From Arion vulgaris (Eukaryota > Mollusca > Gastropoda > Stylommatophora > Arionidae), in assembly GCA_020796225.1 (NCBI GenBank), contig CM036756.1, positions 68,383,152 through 68,447,151 of the forward strand: DNA of 64,000 bases, written 5' to 3'. The notes beneath the pieces were generated by a model, which worked only from the letters and a program-made list of their open reading frames with translations, did no database searches and was not told where the DNA came from. How positions within the stretch are numbered: position 1 is the first letter of the stretch; every line of letters begins with the position of its first letter. The position numbers and the translations under genes were made by a program. Below, in pieces: positions 1 through 10,984 of this stretch.

Positions 1-452
1 TTAGATTGCTTACTTTCTATTCCCAGTTAGATTGCTTACTTTCTGTTCCCAGTTAGATTTGCTTACTTTCTATTCCCAGTTAGATTTGCTTACTTTCTAT
101 TCCCAGTTAGATTGCTAACTTTCTATTCCCAGTTGAATTGCTTACTTTCTATTCCCAGTTAGATTGCTTACTTTCTATTCCCAGTTAGATTGCTTACTTT
201 CTATTCCCAGTTAGATTGCTTACTTTCTATTCCCAGTTGAATTGCTTACTTTCTATTCCCAGTTAGATTGCTTACTTTCTGTTCCCAGTTAGATTGCTTA
301 CTTTCTGTTCCTAGTTATATTGCTTACTTTCTGTTCTCAGTTATATTGCTTACTTTCTATTCCCAGTTAAATTGCTTACTTTCTGTTCCCAGTTAGATTG
401 CTTACTTTCTGTTCCTAGTTATATTGCTTACTTTCTGTTCCCAGTTATATTG
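1..452. repeat. 26-bp minisatellite, about 17 copies, cut by left edge
   Basis: The unit is TTAGATTGCTTACTTTCTAT plus TCCCAG. Copies differ by single bases (CTATT/CTGTT) or a one-base insertion giving 27 bp. Toward the right more copies read TTATATTGC, so variants are clustered. The array starts before the window and ends where the sequence changes to GGAGCTGTCC. No coding potential is claimed. Confidence 0.97.
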
Positions 453-1117
453 GAGCTGTCCAGGTTCATATCAGAGAATGTTTACCAGTTAATGAATGTC
501 TTTCTCAAATGTTTCAAATGAAATGCAGATATTAACATTTAAACACAAAAGTAGACAAACAGAACAAAAGTAGGAGAGTGTCTGACCAAATGGATTAGAG
601 TGCAGGCTTGCATTCGTCACAGCCGGATACAATGCCCAGGAAGGCAAAGGTTTTCCTGTCGGGGGCATAAAGAAAAAAAATTAACATGAACAGTTTAGCT
701 GCAACTGCACTAGCCATGCGACCATTAAATTCTACAGGCTTATGTCTCCCCTGACCTAGACCACCCTAAACAGCGGTATTACAGGCAGTAGCAACCGTTT
801 TGTTGTTTGTTTTAAACACAAAAGTAAAAATTTCAAACTTGCACCATCAATATATATATATATATATTCCTTATGACAGTAAAGTGTAGAATTATGAACA
901 AGCATCTAAAAGACCAGATTGAAGATTTGGATGTACAGAAAAATGAAATTTCAAGGAAACGAAAGCAAATAAGTCATTCCTGGAACAGTTAACAATGAAA
1001 ATAGCAGTTGAAAAAGTGCAAAATTAGACCAATAAATACTTTAGAGACTGCAAGAAGTATGACAGTGTTGAACAACTATACTAGAAGAAATGGGTGACGG
1101 CTACCAACTAAGAGATA
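453..1117. other. Unassigned AT-rich sequence
   Basis: No gene is visible. It holds a short (AT)n run near 849-868. A stretch at about 575-800 has SINE-like character (GAGTGTCTGACCAAATGG followed by GC-richer sequence) but I found no second copy in the window to confirm it. Confidence 0.6.
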
Positions 1118-1400
1118 TTCAATGGGATCTCTGTAACAAAGTGGTCAAGTTGTTTGCCTTGTGTTCCAAATGTCTGGGTTCAAATTCAGAATGTGTTTGG
1201 TTGCGAATGCTTTTTTCCCCAGAAATTTGTAGATTGTTACTGGAGCTACAGAGTTCTTACTTTATGTAATACTTTAAACAAGTGGCATGCCATTCTGCGG
1301 AGAGAGTCTGAGCCATACGGAGAGCCGGTTTCAATAAAGCCAACGTTTTGCCTTCAAATGCATTTTAGATATTCACTGCTGTAAGTTGGAATGAAACATT
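1118..1400 (+). mobile_element. SINE-P copy, tRNA-like head, diverged
   Basis: The left part reads like a decayed tRNA with GTGGTCAAGTTG in A-box position and GGTTCAAATTC in B-box position. The body (GGAGCTACAGAGTTCTTAC, GTGGCATGCCATTCTGCGG, GAGAGTCTGAGCC) matches the copies at 6085-6340 and 13845-14110 in the same order. A 76-residue open frame over the body is a by-product of the repeat. Confidence 0.7.
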
Positions 1401-1788
1401 ATGGTGGGAGACTCAGCCAGAACAGGAGTTGTCTTTTTTTTAAAAACTAACAGAAAAAACAAACAAACATATTGTCATACAATTTGACCACATGTTGCAA
1501 AAGACATTGCTTTTGATGATAAACAATGTTTAGTGTGTGCATTTTAATTAATTATTTTTTTTAAATGAAAAATTTCTTGAAAATATTTTTGTCAAACCCC
1601 TTTCATAAGGGTTTCACTAACATAAGAAGTGCAAAAAAATGCCAAACCAGCATATGATGTACATATCAGCCATAATTATAGCATGAACCACCCTAAAATG
1701 TCTAACCCAATTGGTTTTGTAGATATGGCTCTTGCAATATTACACTTCTAAATATAAGCAAAATTTCAAATTAGAACAGCAATATCTC
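1401..1788. other. Unassigned AT-rich sequence
   Basis: Poly-T and poly-A rich. Nothing recognisable on either strand. Confidence 0.6.
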
Positions 1789-1998
1789 TGCTAGCAGGCA
1801 TTGAAGTGGGATGCAAAGAGTTCAAGCAAGAGAGGACAACCTAGGGAGACCCTGAAACGAACTTTGCTGAGAGAGGCAAGAAATATCGGTCTCAGTTCCA
1901 TGGAGATTGAGCGAGTTGCCCAGGATAGAGCGGTATGGAGAAATATTTTGCAGGCCCTATGTAACGTATAACGGTATGAGAGGAATTATTATTATTAA
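1789..1998 (+). mobile_element. LINE-A 3' end (5'-truncated)
   Basis: This is the C-terminal coding tail of a non-LTR reverse transcriptase, followed by a TATAACGGTATGAGAGGAAT end and an (ATT)n tail. The broken reading frame gives the typical pattern of a Gly-Arg-Pro-like linker, then ISLSSMEEIERVAQDRAVWR-like residues and QALC. The same tail recurs at 2226, 3075, 25790, 37491, 38748 and 40495. Severe 5' truncation is normal for target-primed insertion. Confidence 0.85.
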
Positions 1999-2225
1999 TA
2001 TCTCTGCTGTTGATATATAGTTTTAAAATTAAGAAGGCAAAAAGTGAGGGTATGAGCAAATAGTGAAATGTGCCATCATGGCAAAAGGTAGAAAATGTTG
2101 AAGATCTACTGCAGCCATACCTTCAGTGTGTATATCCCTACATCTGATCCAGTTCTTTTATATAGAGAGATGTATCTATTCTCAATATTTCTGGCACCAA
2201 ACATAATTGTGTATGTAATATATTT

Positions 2226-2397
2226 AATGAACTTTGCTGATAGAGGCAAGAAACATCGGTCCATAGAGAAGATTGAGCGAGTTGCCCGGGATAGAGCGGT
2301 ATGGAGATTGAGTGAGTTGCCCAGGATATAGTGGTATGGAGAAATTGCTTGCAGGCCCCATGTAAGGTATAACAGTACGAGAGGAATTATTATTAAT
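2226..2397 (+). mobile_element. LINE-A 3' end with internal duplication
   Basis: Same family as 1789-1998. The segment coding for IERVAQDRAVWR is present twice in a row (GATTGAGCGAGTTGCCCGGG, then GATTGAGTGAGTTGCCCAGG), followed by the usual TATAACAGTACGAGAGGAAT end and ATT tail. Confidence 0.82.
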
Positions 2398-2775
2398 ATG
2401 TTTAATGTGTGATAGCATGTCAGAGGCTATATAACAAAATTTCATCAGTATCTGTCTATATAATCCAGTCATAGAAAAATAAATAATTTTATTCACAATT
2501 GCTGGTTACTTTCTACGACAATATCAAGTTTACTTGACACAGCGATAATGTCGGAGTTTTTTTGTGTGTATATTTTCTGACATTCCGCAGTGTATTGATA
2601 TTGAGTCATGAGAATTAGGGTATTTTCCAATATATGTGTTCAATGTATGTACATATAGTGTCTTTACTTCTGCTTCTGTCAGATAAGGGGGGTAAGAGAT
2701 GAACATACTTTGCAGTAGCTACCATCCTTGAATGTAGAGTTACAAATATGGACTCTGATTTTGGGCTCTCTGAAG
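2398..2775. other. Unassigned sequence
   Basis: No gene or recognised repeat seen. Confidence 0.55.
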
Positions 2776-2847
2776 GAATTGTCATGTCCTGCGCACAGCC
2801 ACCTCTGAACTATGCACCTCTAACTCCATTTTAGATTCCTTCTGTAG

Positions 2848-3030
2848 ACATGTAAAAGGAAAGAGTCCATTTTCATACCATGTTGTATATAGAAGCTCGA
2901 GAAACTCCAACTGACATGCAGCTTCATAGAGGCAACCCATCTCATGGTTTAGATGAGCATACGAAACCGACGCAAAGAAGAAGTAGCATGTCGAAGAATA
3001 TGATATTAGGCCCACATTTTTTCATTTATC
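2848..3030 (-). mobile_element. SINE-R fragment, minus strand, interrupted
   Basis: GGAAAGAGTCCATTTTCATACC and TATGATATTAGGCCCACATT match the tail of SINE-R at 29150-29440 (minus). The two matching parts are separated by about 115 bp of other sequence ending in AAGAAGAAGTAGCATG. This suggests an insertion within the SINE. Small open frames on both strands here are not supported as genes. Confidence 0.5.
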
Positions 3031-3074
3031 AAATGCACTCAATTTTTGACTTAGCCAATGTCAATGTTATGGAA

Positions 3075-3402
3075 CGATTTCAGGAGAATTGATGATATCA
3101 GAGAAATATCTGGTCAACCACTAGTGACAACTGTTATAAGAAAGAGATCTTGATATATTGGACTGTGAAAAGAAATGATCAATGAATATCAGAGCAGGCA
3201 TTGAAGTGGAATGCAAAGGGCTCAAGAATGAGAGGACAACCTAAGGAGACCCAGAAACAAACTTTTCTGAGAGAGGCAAGGAATATCAGTCTCAGTTCCA
3301 TGGAGGAGATTGAGCGAGTTGCCCAGGATAGAGCAGTATGGAGAAATTGCTTGCAGACCTATTTAACGTATAACGTACGAGAAGAATTATTATAATGTCA
3401 TG
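3075..3402 (+). mobile_element. LINE-A reverse-transcriptase tail
   Basis: The reading frame is broken but carries a longer part of the LINE-A C-terminus: DDIREISGQPLVTTVI, then a charged linker, then ISLSSMEEIERVAQDRAVWR. It ends in TATAACGTACGAGAAGAAT. Compare the same order at 38748-39222 (minus) and 40495-41130 (plus). Stops between blocks make it a pseudogene. Confidence 0.85.
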
Positions 3403-4142
3403 CTGGTCACCTTTACTTTCCAGTGTTTCTCTTGTACACATTTGAGACTGTGTCAACCTGATGCCAATGGTGTCAGAAACAAATCCAACTCCAACAAAAG
3501 ATTTGAAACCTAGGACCACACGTGTAGGAAACAAGTGTCTGCCAGATAAAAGCTAGAGTTTGACCTGAATCTCAATGATGTGTACAGTATTGTATTGCTA
3601 GTATGATGCAACACAAAGGTAATCAAAGAATTGAGTCACCCTGATGTTGTTATTTGATCCCTCATGTTGACCAGGTAAATTGAAAACTTGAAGTTGCCCA
3701 TGTTCAAAGTAAGAGAAAGAAAATGGTTGAGGATCTTAGTCGTATAACCCTCAGATTCACACAAGAGCAAGATTCACACAAGAGCAATGTGGATCCCATC
3801 GTACCCCTGACAATTGTTAAGTTAACATTTAGCAGACCCACAGATTATCATCCGTTTACAGCAGATACTGAAAGTTTTTCTTGTTGATAGCTCCCATAGC
3901 TTGCTGATTAATCCACATACATCTTATGATGCAAGTCATAGATATGATTAATCCACATACATCTATATGACGCAAGTGTCTGTAATAACTTGGGCCACGT
4001 TTAATATCAAAATTCTTTCAGTCACCTGTCGCATCCCCATCAATGACCAATAGATTTTTCATCAGGAAAGATACAACACATGTATGATATGTGAAAGTTT
4101 ACAAATAATTTCACTGATACATTTTTGAATCGTTATATTGAT
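3403..4142. other. Unassigned sequence with small duplications
   Basis: No gene seen. AGATTCACACAAGAGCAA occurs twice near 3755-3790. ATTAATCCACATACATC occurs twice near 3905-3972. These look like local slippage duplications. Confidence 0.55.
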
Positions 4143-4231
4143 ATGAAAATCGTGGCATATCCTTTGCAGGACTTAGCCATCAACCACAGTAAACGAGTCA
4201 ACGATTGTGTTCAAGGCACCATAGTTATATT
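4143..4231 (-). mobile_element. SINE-Q 3' fragment
   Basis: ATGAAAATCGTGGCATATCC and CCATCAACCACAGTAAACGA match the left ends of the longer minus-strand copies at 17500 and 35344. The tRNA-like head is missing, so this copy is truncated. Confidence 0.75.
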
Positions 4232-4630
4232 AGCACTTATAGTAATGAATTAGTACTGACATAATCAAGCTGTTAGATGACTTTGCTGTTGATAAAATGT
4301 CATCCTGATTAAGACTTTCTCCTGTCAGTCTGGCATGCTAGGTTAGGGAAGGAAGTTTAGTCAGGAAGGGAACTGACCACCTCACATCCAAATACTCTAA
4401 GATCTCTAAAAATAATAGCATGTTTACTCTCCATATTGCAATAATGATGGTCCTATCAATCAAGCTATGTGTCCAAAATATTTCATTCTCAATATTATTT
4501 TTCTCATCAACCAATTTTCTTCCATTCTGAGTTCTTGTTGGATAGATCTGTTTCTTGTTTTCTCTGTTTTTCATGGAATAATTTTGATAACTTTTCTAAA
4601 ACATTTATAGTTGACAGCACTTATGTGTTA
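4232..4630. other. Unassigned sequence
   Basis: No gene seen. A 78-codon minus-strand open frame at 4338-4574 has no recognisable domain or second line of support. Confidence 0.5.
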
Positions 4631-4915
4631 ATTTTATAAGAAAGCGCCGCTGGAACTACATCGGCCACACACTTAGAATGGATGAGAGAAGACTACCTTA
4701 CCTATCCCTCATATGGACACCAGAGGAAAAAGGGAAAAAGAGGAAGACCAAGAGAGACTGCGTAGAACCATCACCAGAGAAGGCTCAACGATGGACCTAG
4801 TAAACATTAAAGACCTAAAACAGATAGCAACGAACCAGCGAGACATGGAGAACTATGACCTCTGCCTATGCGCCGTCCACAGGCCCAAGAGGAAAGACTA
4901 ACTAACTTATGTGTG
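4631..4915 (+). mobile_element. LINE-D 3' end, RTE-like C-terminus
   Basis: The translated tail reads RWNYIGHTLRMDERR, a GKR-rich Gly-Arg-Pro-like linker, then LRRTITREGSTMDLVNIKDL and HRPKRKD before the stop. It ends in a TAAC-type simple tail. A second, better copy lies at 16190-16462. One-base indels break the frame here. The layout (W-x-GH-LR, then GKRKRGRPRETLRRT) is the usual C-terminus of RTE-like LINE polyproteins. Confidence 0.85.
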
Positions 4916-5174
4916 TGTATCAGCTGATTTGCTAAATGTTGAATTCTTGTACCTATATGTTGCCTATTTTGTGATATTTGATTATATTTACATACTAATT
5001 ATTTTGTATGAGATACACCCGCTGGCCTTTTATATACATTTGTCAGTACCATGTGGACTAGTTTTATCGTTGTGTGTGACCCAAGGATTATAGTTTTCTC
5101 ATAGTTTAAACTTTTGACAAATTTAATGAAATCTAGGTTCTGCAAATATTTGTTGGTACACGATCTTTAGTTCT

Positions 5175-5310
5175 GGTTTTTTTCCTCCCACAATGGATTC
5201 AGTCATTGTCATGACGAATAATATGACACTTCTGACTGAATTTTGCGTGAAGACTTGCTTTCTTCGTTATCACTAGTGTCCCACATCATTAAGGTGAGCC
5301 TTACTTTGAG
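5175..5310. repeat. Dispersed repeat Z, copy 1
   Basis: ACACTTCTGACTGAATTTTG and the following GCGTGAAGACTTGCTTTC match copies near 29555-29715 and 49042-49170. Type is unknown. It carries no visible terminal repeats or coding motif. Confidence 0.6.
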
Positions 5311-5779
5311 TTCCGAGGTACTTGTAATTTAGATCCCCAAGTAAAGGATTACGGTTTCTTGTAGTCCAACCGCTTACCGTGTTGCACACAGAATTTTTTA
5401 TTCAAGCTAGCCTGGAACCCCGGAATGTTCATGGTACAGTCACTAGCTTTGCATCAACTTTGCTATTGCGACCCCTGGATCTTGAGTGAGGAGTCTTACA
5501 TTGAAAAATATGACTACGTTCAGTTTAGGCAGACAATGTTATCTGAATAAGTCTCAGATTCGTGAAATGGGTTGATGTGTGGGTGGACAATGTTTAAATA
5601 CTGCTAGTAAGCTGCAACTTTTTCTTTCTTTTCTGTTGTCTACATAATGTTGCGTGTAAGTGATAATAATCATTTTACCTTGACAAATATGTGTTATTAA
5701 TTTTTTTTTAAAGTGTTTTTGTTTGTGATTGTATGGTACTTGGATGCGTTTGTTTCTATTTATGAATCGTTATGTGTGT
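5311..5779. other. Unassigned sequence
   Basis: The first 150 bp contain tRNA-like minus-strand hints (GTAGTCCAACCGCTTACCG) but no clear B box. The rest is AT-rich with nothing recognisable. Confidence 0.45.
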
Positions 5780-5935
5780 TGAATGAGAGAAAGATGATGG
5801 CTGCAAGATGCCATTGACGATCTGAGAATGACTGCTACTGACGTCGGTCAACTTGCACAGAATAGAGAGCTTTTCATGTCATGGAGACAAGTTCCGGAAG
5901 GGAGAAGCTACTCGATGATGATGATGATGATAATA
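5780..5935 (+). mobile_element. LINE 3' tail with (GAT)n
   Basis: An in-frame tail reads DDLRMTATDVGQLAQNRELF followed by MSWRQVPEGRSYS and then (ATG)n. Leu-Ala-(Gln/Arg)-(Asn/Asp)-Arg plus a short C-terminus is a common end of LINE reverse transcriptases. Comparable layout is seen at 60885-61039 (GEVVELARDRVNFR). Confidence 0.7.
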
Positions 5936-6084
5936 CGTGTGTTGTATAATTTTTTATCCAAGAAACAAAAGCAGCACAATACTTCTATTAATATGTACAC
6001 ACACTTGAGATTTAATGCCACATATTTCTAGTGTTTCTACTATATTGTGGTAGATATTAATAATCTTGTATCCCCAGTACCACA

Positions 6085-6340
6085 ACTTTGGACGTCTCTG
6101 TGCTTAGGTGATTAAGCCGTTGCCTTGCGTTCGGAAGATCGCGGGTTCGAATTCGGACAGTGCCGTTCTGTTCACGGGTGCATTTTTTCTGTAGACGCCT
6201 ATAATTGTTGCAGGAGTTCATGCTTTGCGCAATACACTCGGCAGGGGGCATGCCATTTCTTTGCAGAGAGACCGAGCTGTATGGGGTAAAACCCGGTACA
6301 GTGAAGTCAATCCTTCGGCTTTAGATCCTTTTTAGACATC
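6085..6340 (+). mobile_element. SINE-P 5' part with clear tRNA-like head
   Basis: The head contains GTGCTTAGGTGATTAAGCCG (A-box region) and GCGGGTTCGAATTCGG (B box). This is the best-preserved SINE-P promoter in the window. The body follows with GCATGCCATTTCTTTGCAGA. The SINE stops at about 6340 and its 3' part resumes at about 7051, with a LINE fragment between. Confidence 0.82.
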
Positions 6341-6348
6341 ACTTTTAA

Positions 6349-7050
6349 TTGATAGGACTAGAAATTCAGGCAATCAAGGTGACAACTAAGAAACTGTTGA
6401 ATACCAGACTCGATCCTCAACCTATTGTATTTTTGACTGATGCAAAATCAGCACTCCAAGCACTCCAGTCCAGAAAATTGCCAGCTCTACAGACCCTACT
6501 GTCTAAATTGTCCAAGCAGCGCAGGGTCGTCTTGCAGTGGATACCCTCTCACTGTGGAATACCAGGAAATGAAACAGCAGACCGATTGACCAAGGAAGGT
6601 GCTGCAGAAGAGCAACCGGATGTGCCAGTTACCTACCACCAAAAGAAAAGGATGATTAAATCAATGAGAAAGCCACAAATACCAACACAAGACGATTACT
6701 ATAATATGAGCAGATTGGAACAAGTTGTCATTCTGCGCATTAGAACAGGACACAATCGACTCCGCAGCCACATGTATACAAGATTCAAGATTGGCAATTC
6801 AGCCATGTGTACATGTGGACAGGCACATCAGACTGCAGAGCACATACTTCAAGACTGCCCCGAATATGATACACTGAGGCAAACTCACTGGCCTAACGAA
6901 ACAACACTCAACAGAAAACTACACGGACCTCTGTGTGAGCTACAAAAGACTGAAGTTTATACAAGAGACAACATTGAATATTTAGACAAATTTCAAGCGA
7001 ACGAAAGGAAGGAAAGAATTGATATGACCATCATCTTTGCAGTTTGGTGA
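6349..7050 (+). pseudogene. Non-LTR retrotransposon RNase H C-terminal fragment
   Basis: A 233-codon open frame encodes the C-terminal RNase H region of a jockey/I-like non-LTR element. Visible are the Glu of LEIQAI, the Asp in FLTDAKSALQAL (near residue 30), the LQWIPSHCGIPGNETADRLT block (about residues 64-83) with its Asp, and a downstream CTCGQAHQTAEHILQDCPEY zinc-knuckle-like segment (about 151-170). The N-terminal DGS Asp strand and the whole reverse transcriptase are absent, so it cannot be an active element. The start is arbitrary (TTG): the frame simply enters from the truncation point. It sits inside SINE-P. Confidence 0.93.
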
Positions 7051-7165
7051 ATAACTATGTGTGCTCCGATCTCTTTCTTACATAGGAAGATCTCAACAAC
7101 AGTGCTCGACCTCCGTATCACAGGTGATGGTCCTTGATGTGATTTTGAAGATGGAGAAAATGTGT
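7051..7165 (+). mobile_element. SINE-P 3' part, resumed after LINE insert
   Basis: GATCTCTTTCTTACATAGGA, the AAGATCTCA that follows and TGATGGTCCTTGATGTGATTTTGAA match the 3' half of the uninterrupted copy at 13845-14110. Confidence 0.8.
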
Positions 7166-7212
7166 AACTGCACGTTAAACTTTACAAGAAAAATCTGAAC
7201 TTTATCAATCCC

Positions 7213-7980
7213 AACTCAATACAAAGACGTAAGCATTGTATGTTAAAATAACTCAATACAAAGACGTAAGCATTGTATGTTAAAAATAACTCAATACAAA
7301 GACGTAAGCATTGTATGTTAAAAATAACTCAATACAAAGACGTAAGCATTGTATGTTAAAAATAACTCAATACAAAGACGTAAGCATTGCATGTTAAAAT
7401 AACTCAATACAAAGACGTAAGCATTGTATGTTAAAATAACTCAATACAAAGACGTAAGCATTGTATGTTAAAATAACTCAATACAAAGACGTAAGCATTG
7501 TATTTACAAATAACTCAATACAAAGACGTAAGCATTGTATGTTAAAATAACTCAATACAAAGACGTAAGCATTGTATGTTAAAATAACTCAATACAAAGA
7601 CGTAAGCATTGTATGTTAAAATAACTCAATACAAAGACGTAAGCATTGTATGTTAAAATAACTCAATACAAAGACGTAAGCATTGTATGTTAAAATAACT
7701 CAATACAAAGACGTAAGCATTGTATGTTAAAATAACTCAATACAAAGACGTAAGCATTGCATGTTGAAATAACTCAATACAAAGACGCAAGCATTGTATG
7801 TTAAAATAACTCAATACAAAGACGTAAGCATTGTATGTTAAAATAACTCAATACAAAGACGCAAGCATTGTATGTTAAAATAACTCAATACAAAGACGTA
7901 AGCATTGTATGTTAAAATAACTCAATACAAAGACGTAAGCATTGTATGTTAAAATAACTCAATACAAAGACGCAAACAAT
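7213..7980. repeat. 37-bp minisatellite, about 20 copies
   Basis: The unit begins AACTCAATACAAAGACGTAA and continues GCATTGTATGTTAAAAT. Several of the first copies have one extra A (38 bp). Variants GACGCAAG and GCATTGCATG recur in separated copies. There is no flanking mobile-element homology that I can see. Confidence 0.97.
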
Positions 7981-8124
7981 CCTTATTGTTAATAATTAAA
8001 CAATTTATATCTCGGACAATAAGTCATCAGATTTTATGCAGCGGGAGAAACTTTATTCCTGAGGAGAATACAATACATTCTGGGAACAATTATGAAATGA
8101 AATACAATTAATATTGTAAAATAA

Positions 8125-8290
8125 CAAATCCGGAGTATGGGAAGACCTAGAAATACCCGGAGAAGATAGCCGGAGACTGATATTTAGAGGGATGGCCAAG
8201 ACATGGCAAGAATTAGAAGAAATGGCAAGAGTGAGAGAAAGGAAGGCTATCCTTCGTTGGGAGTTAAAAAGGTGAACAAAAAGAAGAAGC
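8125..8290 (+). mobile_element. LINE-F 3' tail
   Basis: A frame-broken tail reads as GRPRNT, then RGMAKTWQELEEMARVRERK and RWELKK before AAGAAGAAG. The sense is the typical GRP-x-x-TWRR, MG-x-TW-x-ELE-x-MA-x-x-R ending. A second copy is at 41450-41625, ending in the same GTTGGGAGTTGAAA region. Confidence 0.78.
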
Positions 8291-8574
8291 AGAAAGAAAC
8301 TTAAGATATTGATATTTCCACATTCTTAGAGAATAAGGCATGCTAACTAGCAACAGATGGAACATTCAAGCGTAACAGACGAAATTGCAGATCAGTTTGA
8401 ATATGAAATAACATGAATAGACATACTAGTTATGTATGGTGCTCTGGGATCACCACATCGTTGGCAGCTATAGAGAGCTTTGACACAAGCAACGAGATGT
8501 TAATGTCTATTTCAAACTAAAGTTCCAAGGATTACTTTCTACAGGGCATGTTTCTGTTAGTAAGAAGTAGTAGT

Positions 8575-8765
8575 AAGCAGATCACTAACAAACAGTGCGC
8601 CTCAAAGAGCAATGTTACTCCAATACAATTTATAGAAAGCAAAAGGCCGTCCACACAAAATATGAACCTCAGAAATAACAGTGAAAAACACTTTATAAAG
8701 CGCAGATAAAATCCCGTTCTAGAAAGCTTTTTAGTATCCTGGGGCTATGAGGCAAAATAGGATCA
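8575..8765 (+). mobile_element. LINE-C 3' end
   Basis: CTCAAAGAGCAATGTTACTCC and AGATAAAATCCCGTTCTAGAA match the reverse complement of 37068-37260 and 57170-57320. This is the 3' coding end and short tail of LINE-C, truncated at the 5' side. Confidence 0.8.
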
Positions 8766-8775
8766 TAGAAACAAA

Positions 8776-9135
8776 GAGTAGTAGTAGTAGTAGTTGTAGT
8801 AAAAGTATCTGCAGTATAGTTGCTATTGTAGTCATTGTAGTAGTTGTAGTAAAAGTATCTGCAGTATAGTTGCTATTGTAGTAATTGTAGCAGTTGTAGT
8901 AAAAGTATCTGCAGTATAGTTGCTATTGTAGTCATTGTAGAAAGTTGTAGTAGTAAAGTATCTGAGTATAGTTAGCATTGTAGTCAATGTAGTAGTAGTA
9001 GTTGTAGATAAAGTATCTACAGTATAGTTGCTATTGTAGTCATTGTAGTAGTAGCAGTTGTAGTAAAAGTATCTGCAGTATAGTTGCTATTGTAGTAATT
9101 GTAGTAGCAGAAGCAGTTGTAGTAGTTATATTAGA
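8776..9135. repeat. 50-56-bp minisatellite, about 6-7 copies
   Basis: The core AAAAGTATCTGCAGTATAGT with TGCTATTGTAGTCATTGTAG repeats at 50-bp spacing (8801, 8851, 8901), then with variable GTA-trinucleotide lengths. It starts inside a (GTA)n run directly after the LINE-C end. Confidence 0.93.
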
Positions 9136-9577
9136 ATCAGCAGCCATCACCACTCATGATTACCTGTAGGATATGAAATCCCTAAAGGAACTAGTAATTA
9201 GACCTCTACATATTGTTCACAATACAACAAACTGGCCGTGTGTTCCTAATTTCACGCTTTTATGCCTACATTTCTATTATCTTTGTTCCACCTTATAGGC
9301 GTGACCTTCACATGAAAAGGGCGGTCCCTAGGAATCTGACTCATGATAGAACTGAAAGAAGCCAATATCGATCCGTTCCTGTACACAATCCTCAATTCTC
9401 GTCACATTCAGGAACAAGGGAGCCGCTGCTTTTATTGCCAGGCAGGCCGTAGTGTTATCTCATCTCGATTGTATCGTTTACAGCCATCGTCTGCACTGAC
9501 TTCTGATATGTTTGTGATGTTATGTTGGCTCTCTGAACGTCTGGGATAAAATTGACGTCAGTGAACAGAGGCCGTAT
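9136..9577. other. Unassigned sequence
   Basis: Two overlapping short plus-strand open frames (9213-9452 and 9343-9549) show no recognisable motif. They are not called as genes. Confidence 0.5.
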
Positions 9578-10145
9578 TATAGTTCGTTCCAAAATTCGTG
9601 ATCACACTAAGGTTTAATTTGTACGAAATCTATCTGATGGATACAAGTAATTTTTGCATGCAGTCTTATATACCTCACGACGCTACGAATCCATGTTTAA
9701 CTAATTGGTAGGTAGCTTAGTTGATGCAAAAACTTTTTTGTTATATAATTTTGCATAAGCACAACAAAATGATAATCAAAGTTTAGAACTTACAGTAATA
9801 CACAAAATGGTGGCGAATGTTTGCAAAGGCGTATTCCTATTACATATTATAACAAGAAAGGTCACATAGTGAACATATGATACCTTCCACTTCTATAAAT
9901 GATAGTAAATGTTGTGACAATCGTACTGTAAAATTTCGACAAGTATACCAGATCAACATCGCGGTAAATTTAGTAATAACATATAATAAAATTCTTACAG
10001 AACTAAAGGTTTGGGTGGGCCAAAAATACTTTTGAAACGTCGTCACTGTTACCTATATAAAAATGCAAAAATCAAGAATTTCTGTCAAGTGGATGATTTT
10101 TATATCGGTCGGTAAAGATAATCACGAATTTTGGAACGAACTATA
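9578..10145. mobile_element. 568-bp TIR element, non-autonomous DNA transposon (MITE-like)
   Basis: Both ends carry the same 25-bp inverted repeat without mismatch, beginning TATAGTTCGTTCCAAAAT. If the outermost TA is the duplicated target, this fits the TA-targeting Tc1/mariner group. The palindromic edge makes the exact boundary ambiguous by two to three bases. The AT-rich interior has no transposase-like frame. This looks like a single full-length copy. Confidence 0.85.
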
Positions 10146-10289
10146 GTACTCGGTCCCGTAAAGCTAACTGACCGTTATCTGAAAGTGTTTGCATCTGTTA
10201 AAACTGACAGCTCCGTTGACGTTCAAGTTTTATTCATTTTACTTGCTAATGTGATACCATACATACGCGTCTGTCCTAAAACACCAATT

Positions 10290-10480
10290 TATTAAGCATC
10301 ACCGCAGCTTCCCATCGGTTTTCTCCAGATTTGATCTGATCCGCTTTGACCACCTCAGATTTGAATATTTCCATAAATCGTCTTGACTTTCAACCCAACG
10401 CTGCTGTACCTGGCCAGTTTGACGTCACATACGTTCCTATTCATTTACTATTTGTAGTATTTCGGATTGCTTTTGCTAAC
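10290..10480. repeat. Dispersed repeat T, copy 1
   Basis: GCATCACCGCAGCTTCCCATC, TTTTCTCCAGATTTGATCTG and GACCACCTCAGATTTG match 60330-60465 in order and orientation. The type is unknown. Confidence 0.55.
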
Positions 10481-10574
10481 TTTGTGAGCAGTATCCGGAC
10501 ATATGTACACTCTTCTTCTTTTTGGAACGCTCCATATCGACCACTTGCCAACCACTCTGTGTGATTTGTATGTG

Positions 10575-10790
10575 ATCTGAGCCTAAGAGCGATTGTACGT
10601 TGTGCCAGTTACGCGCCTGCAAGTAGGCCAGTACATCCGATTTCTCCGCTGCTTTTTATTTAATAAGGTAGCATCCCTAGGGCCTACATCAGTCGCCTCT
10701 TACGACATGGATTGTAGGTTGCAGTGGTACTACTCTTTGCTTCCCTTGCGGGCCCCAGCTCTACACGGTCGAATGTACACTCAATCTCTT
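10575..10790 (-). mobile_element. SINE-M copy, minus strand
   Basis: On the minus strand it carries a CATGTCGTAAGAGGCGACTG-type core. The rest matches 36390-36600 (TAAGAGCGATTGTACGTTGT, GCACATCCGATTTCT, TTTTTATTTA). The core is shared with SINE-L although the flanks differ, which indicates a conserved SINE central domain. A 101-codon plus-strand frame across it is incidental. Confidence 0.72.
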
Positions 10791-10984
10791 CAATTCGATT
10801 CATATTTCCAAATGTTGCACTTAGAGCACACACACAACATGTGCAATGCGACCGTCAGTGTTTGTTTGATAACTTTGTTTCCAATAACTAATGATTGAGG
10901 TGAACCCAAGTTCAAGAAGAAACACAAATATCAGAAAATATATCAGTAAAATCGATACACTAAAATCGATGTTGAATCGATCAA

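Noticed and set aside
6085..6160. Functional tRNA gene at the SINE-P head
   Set aside because: The B-box region is good, but the sequence runs into SINE body without a terminator and other copies share the body.
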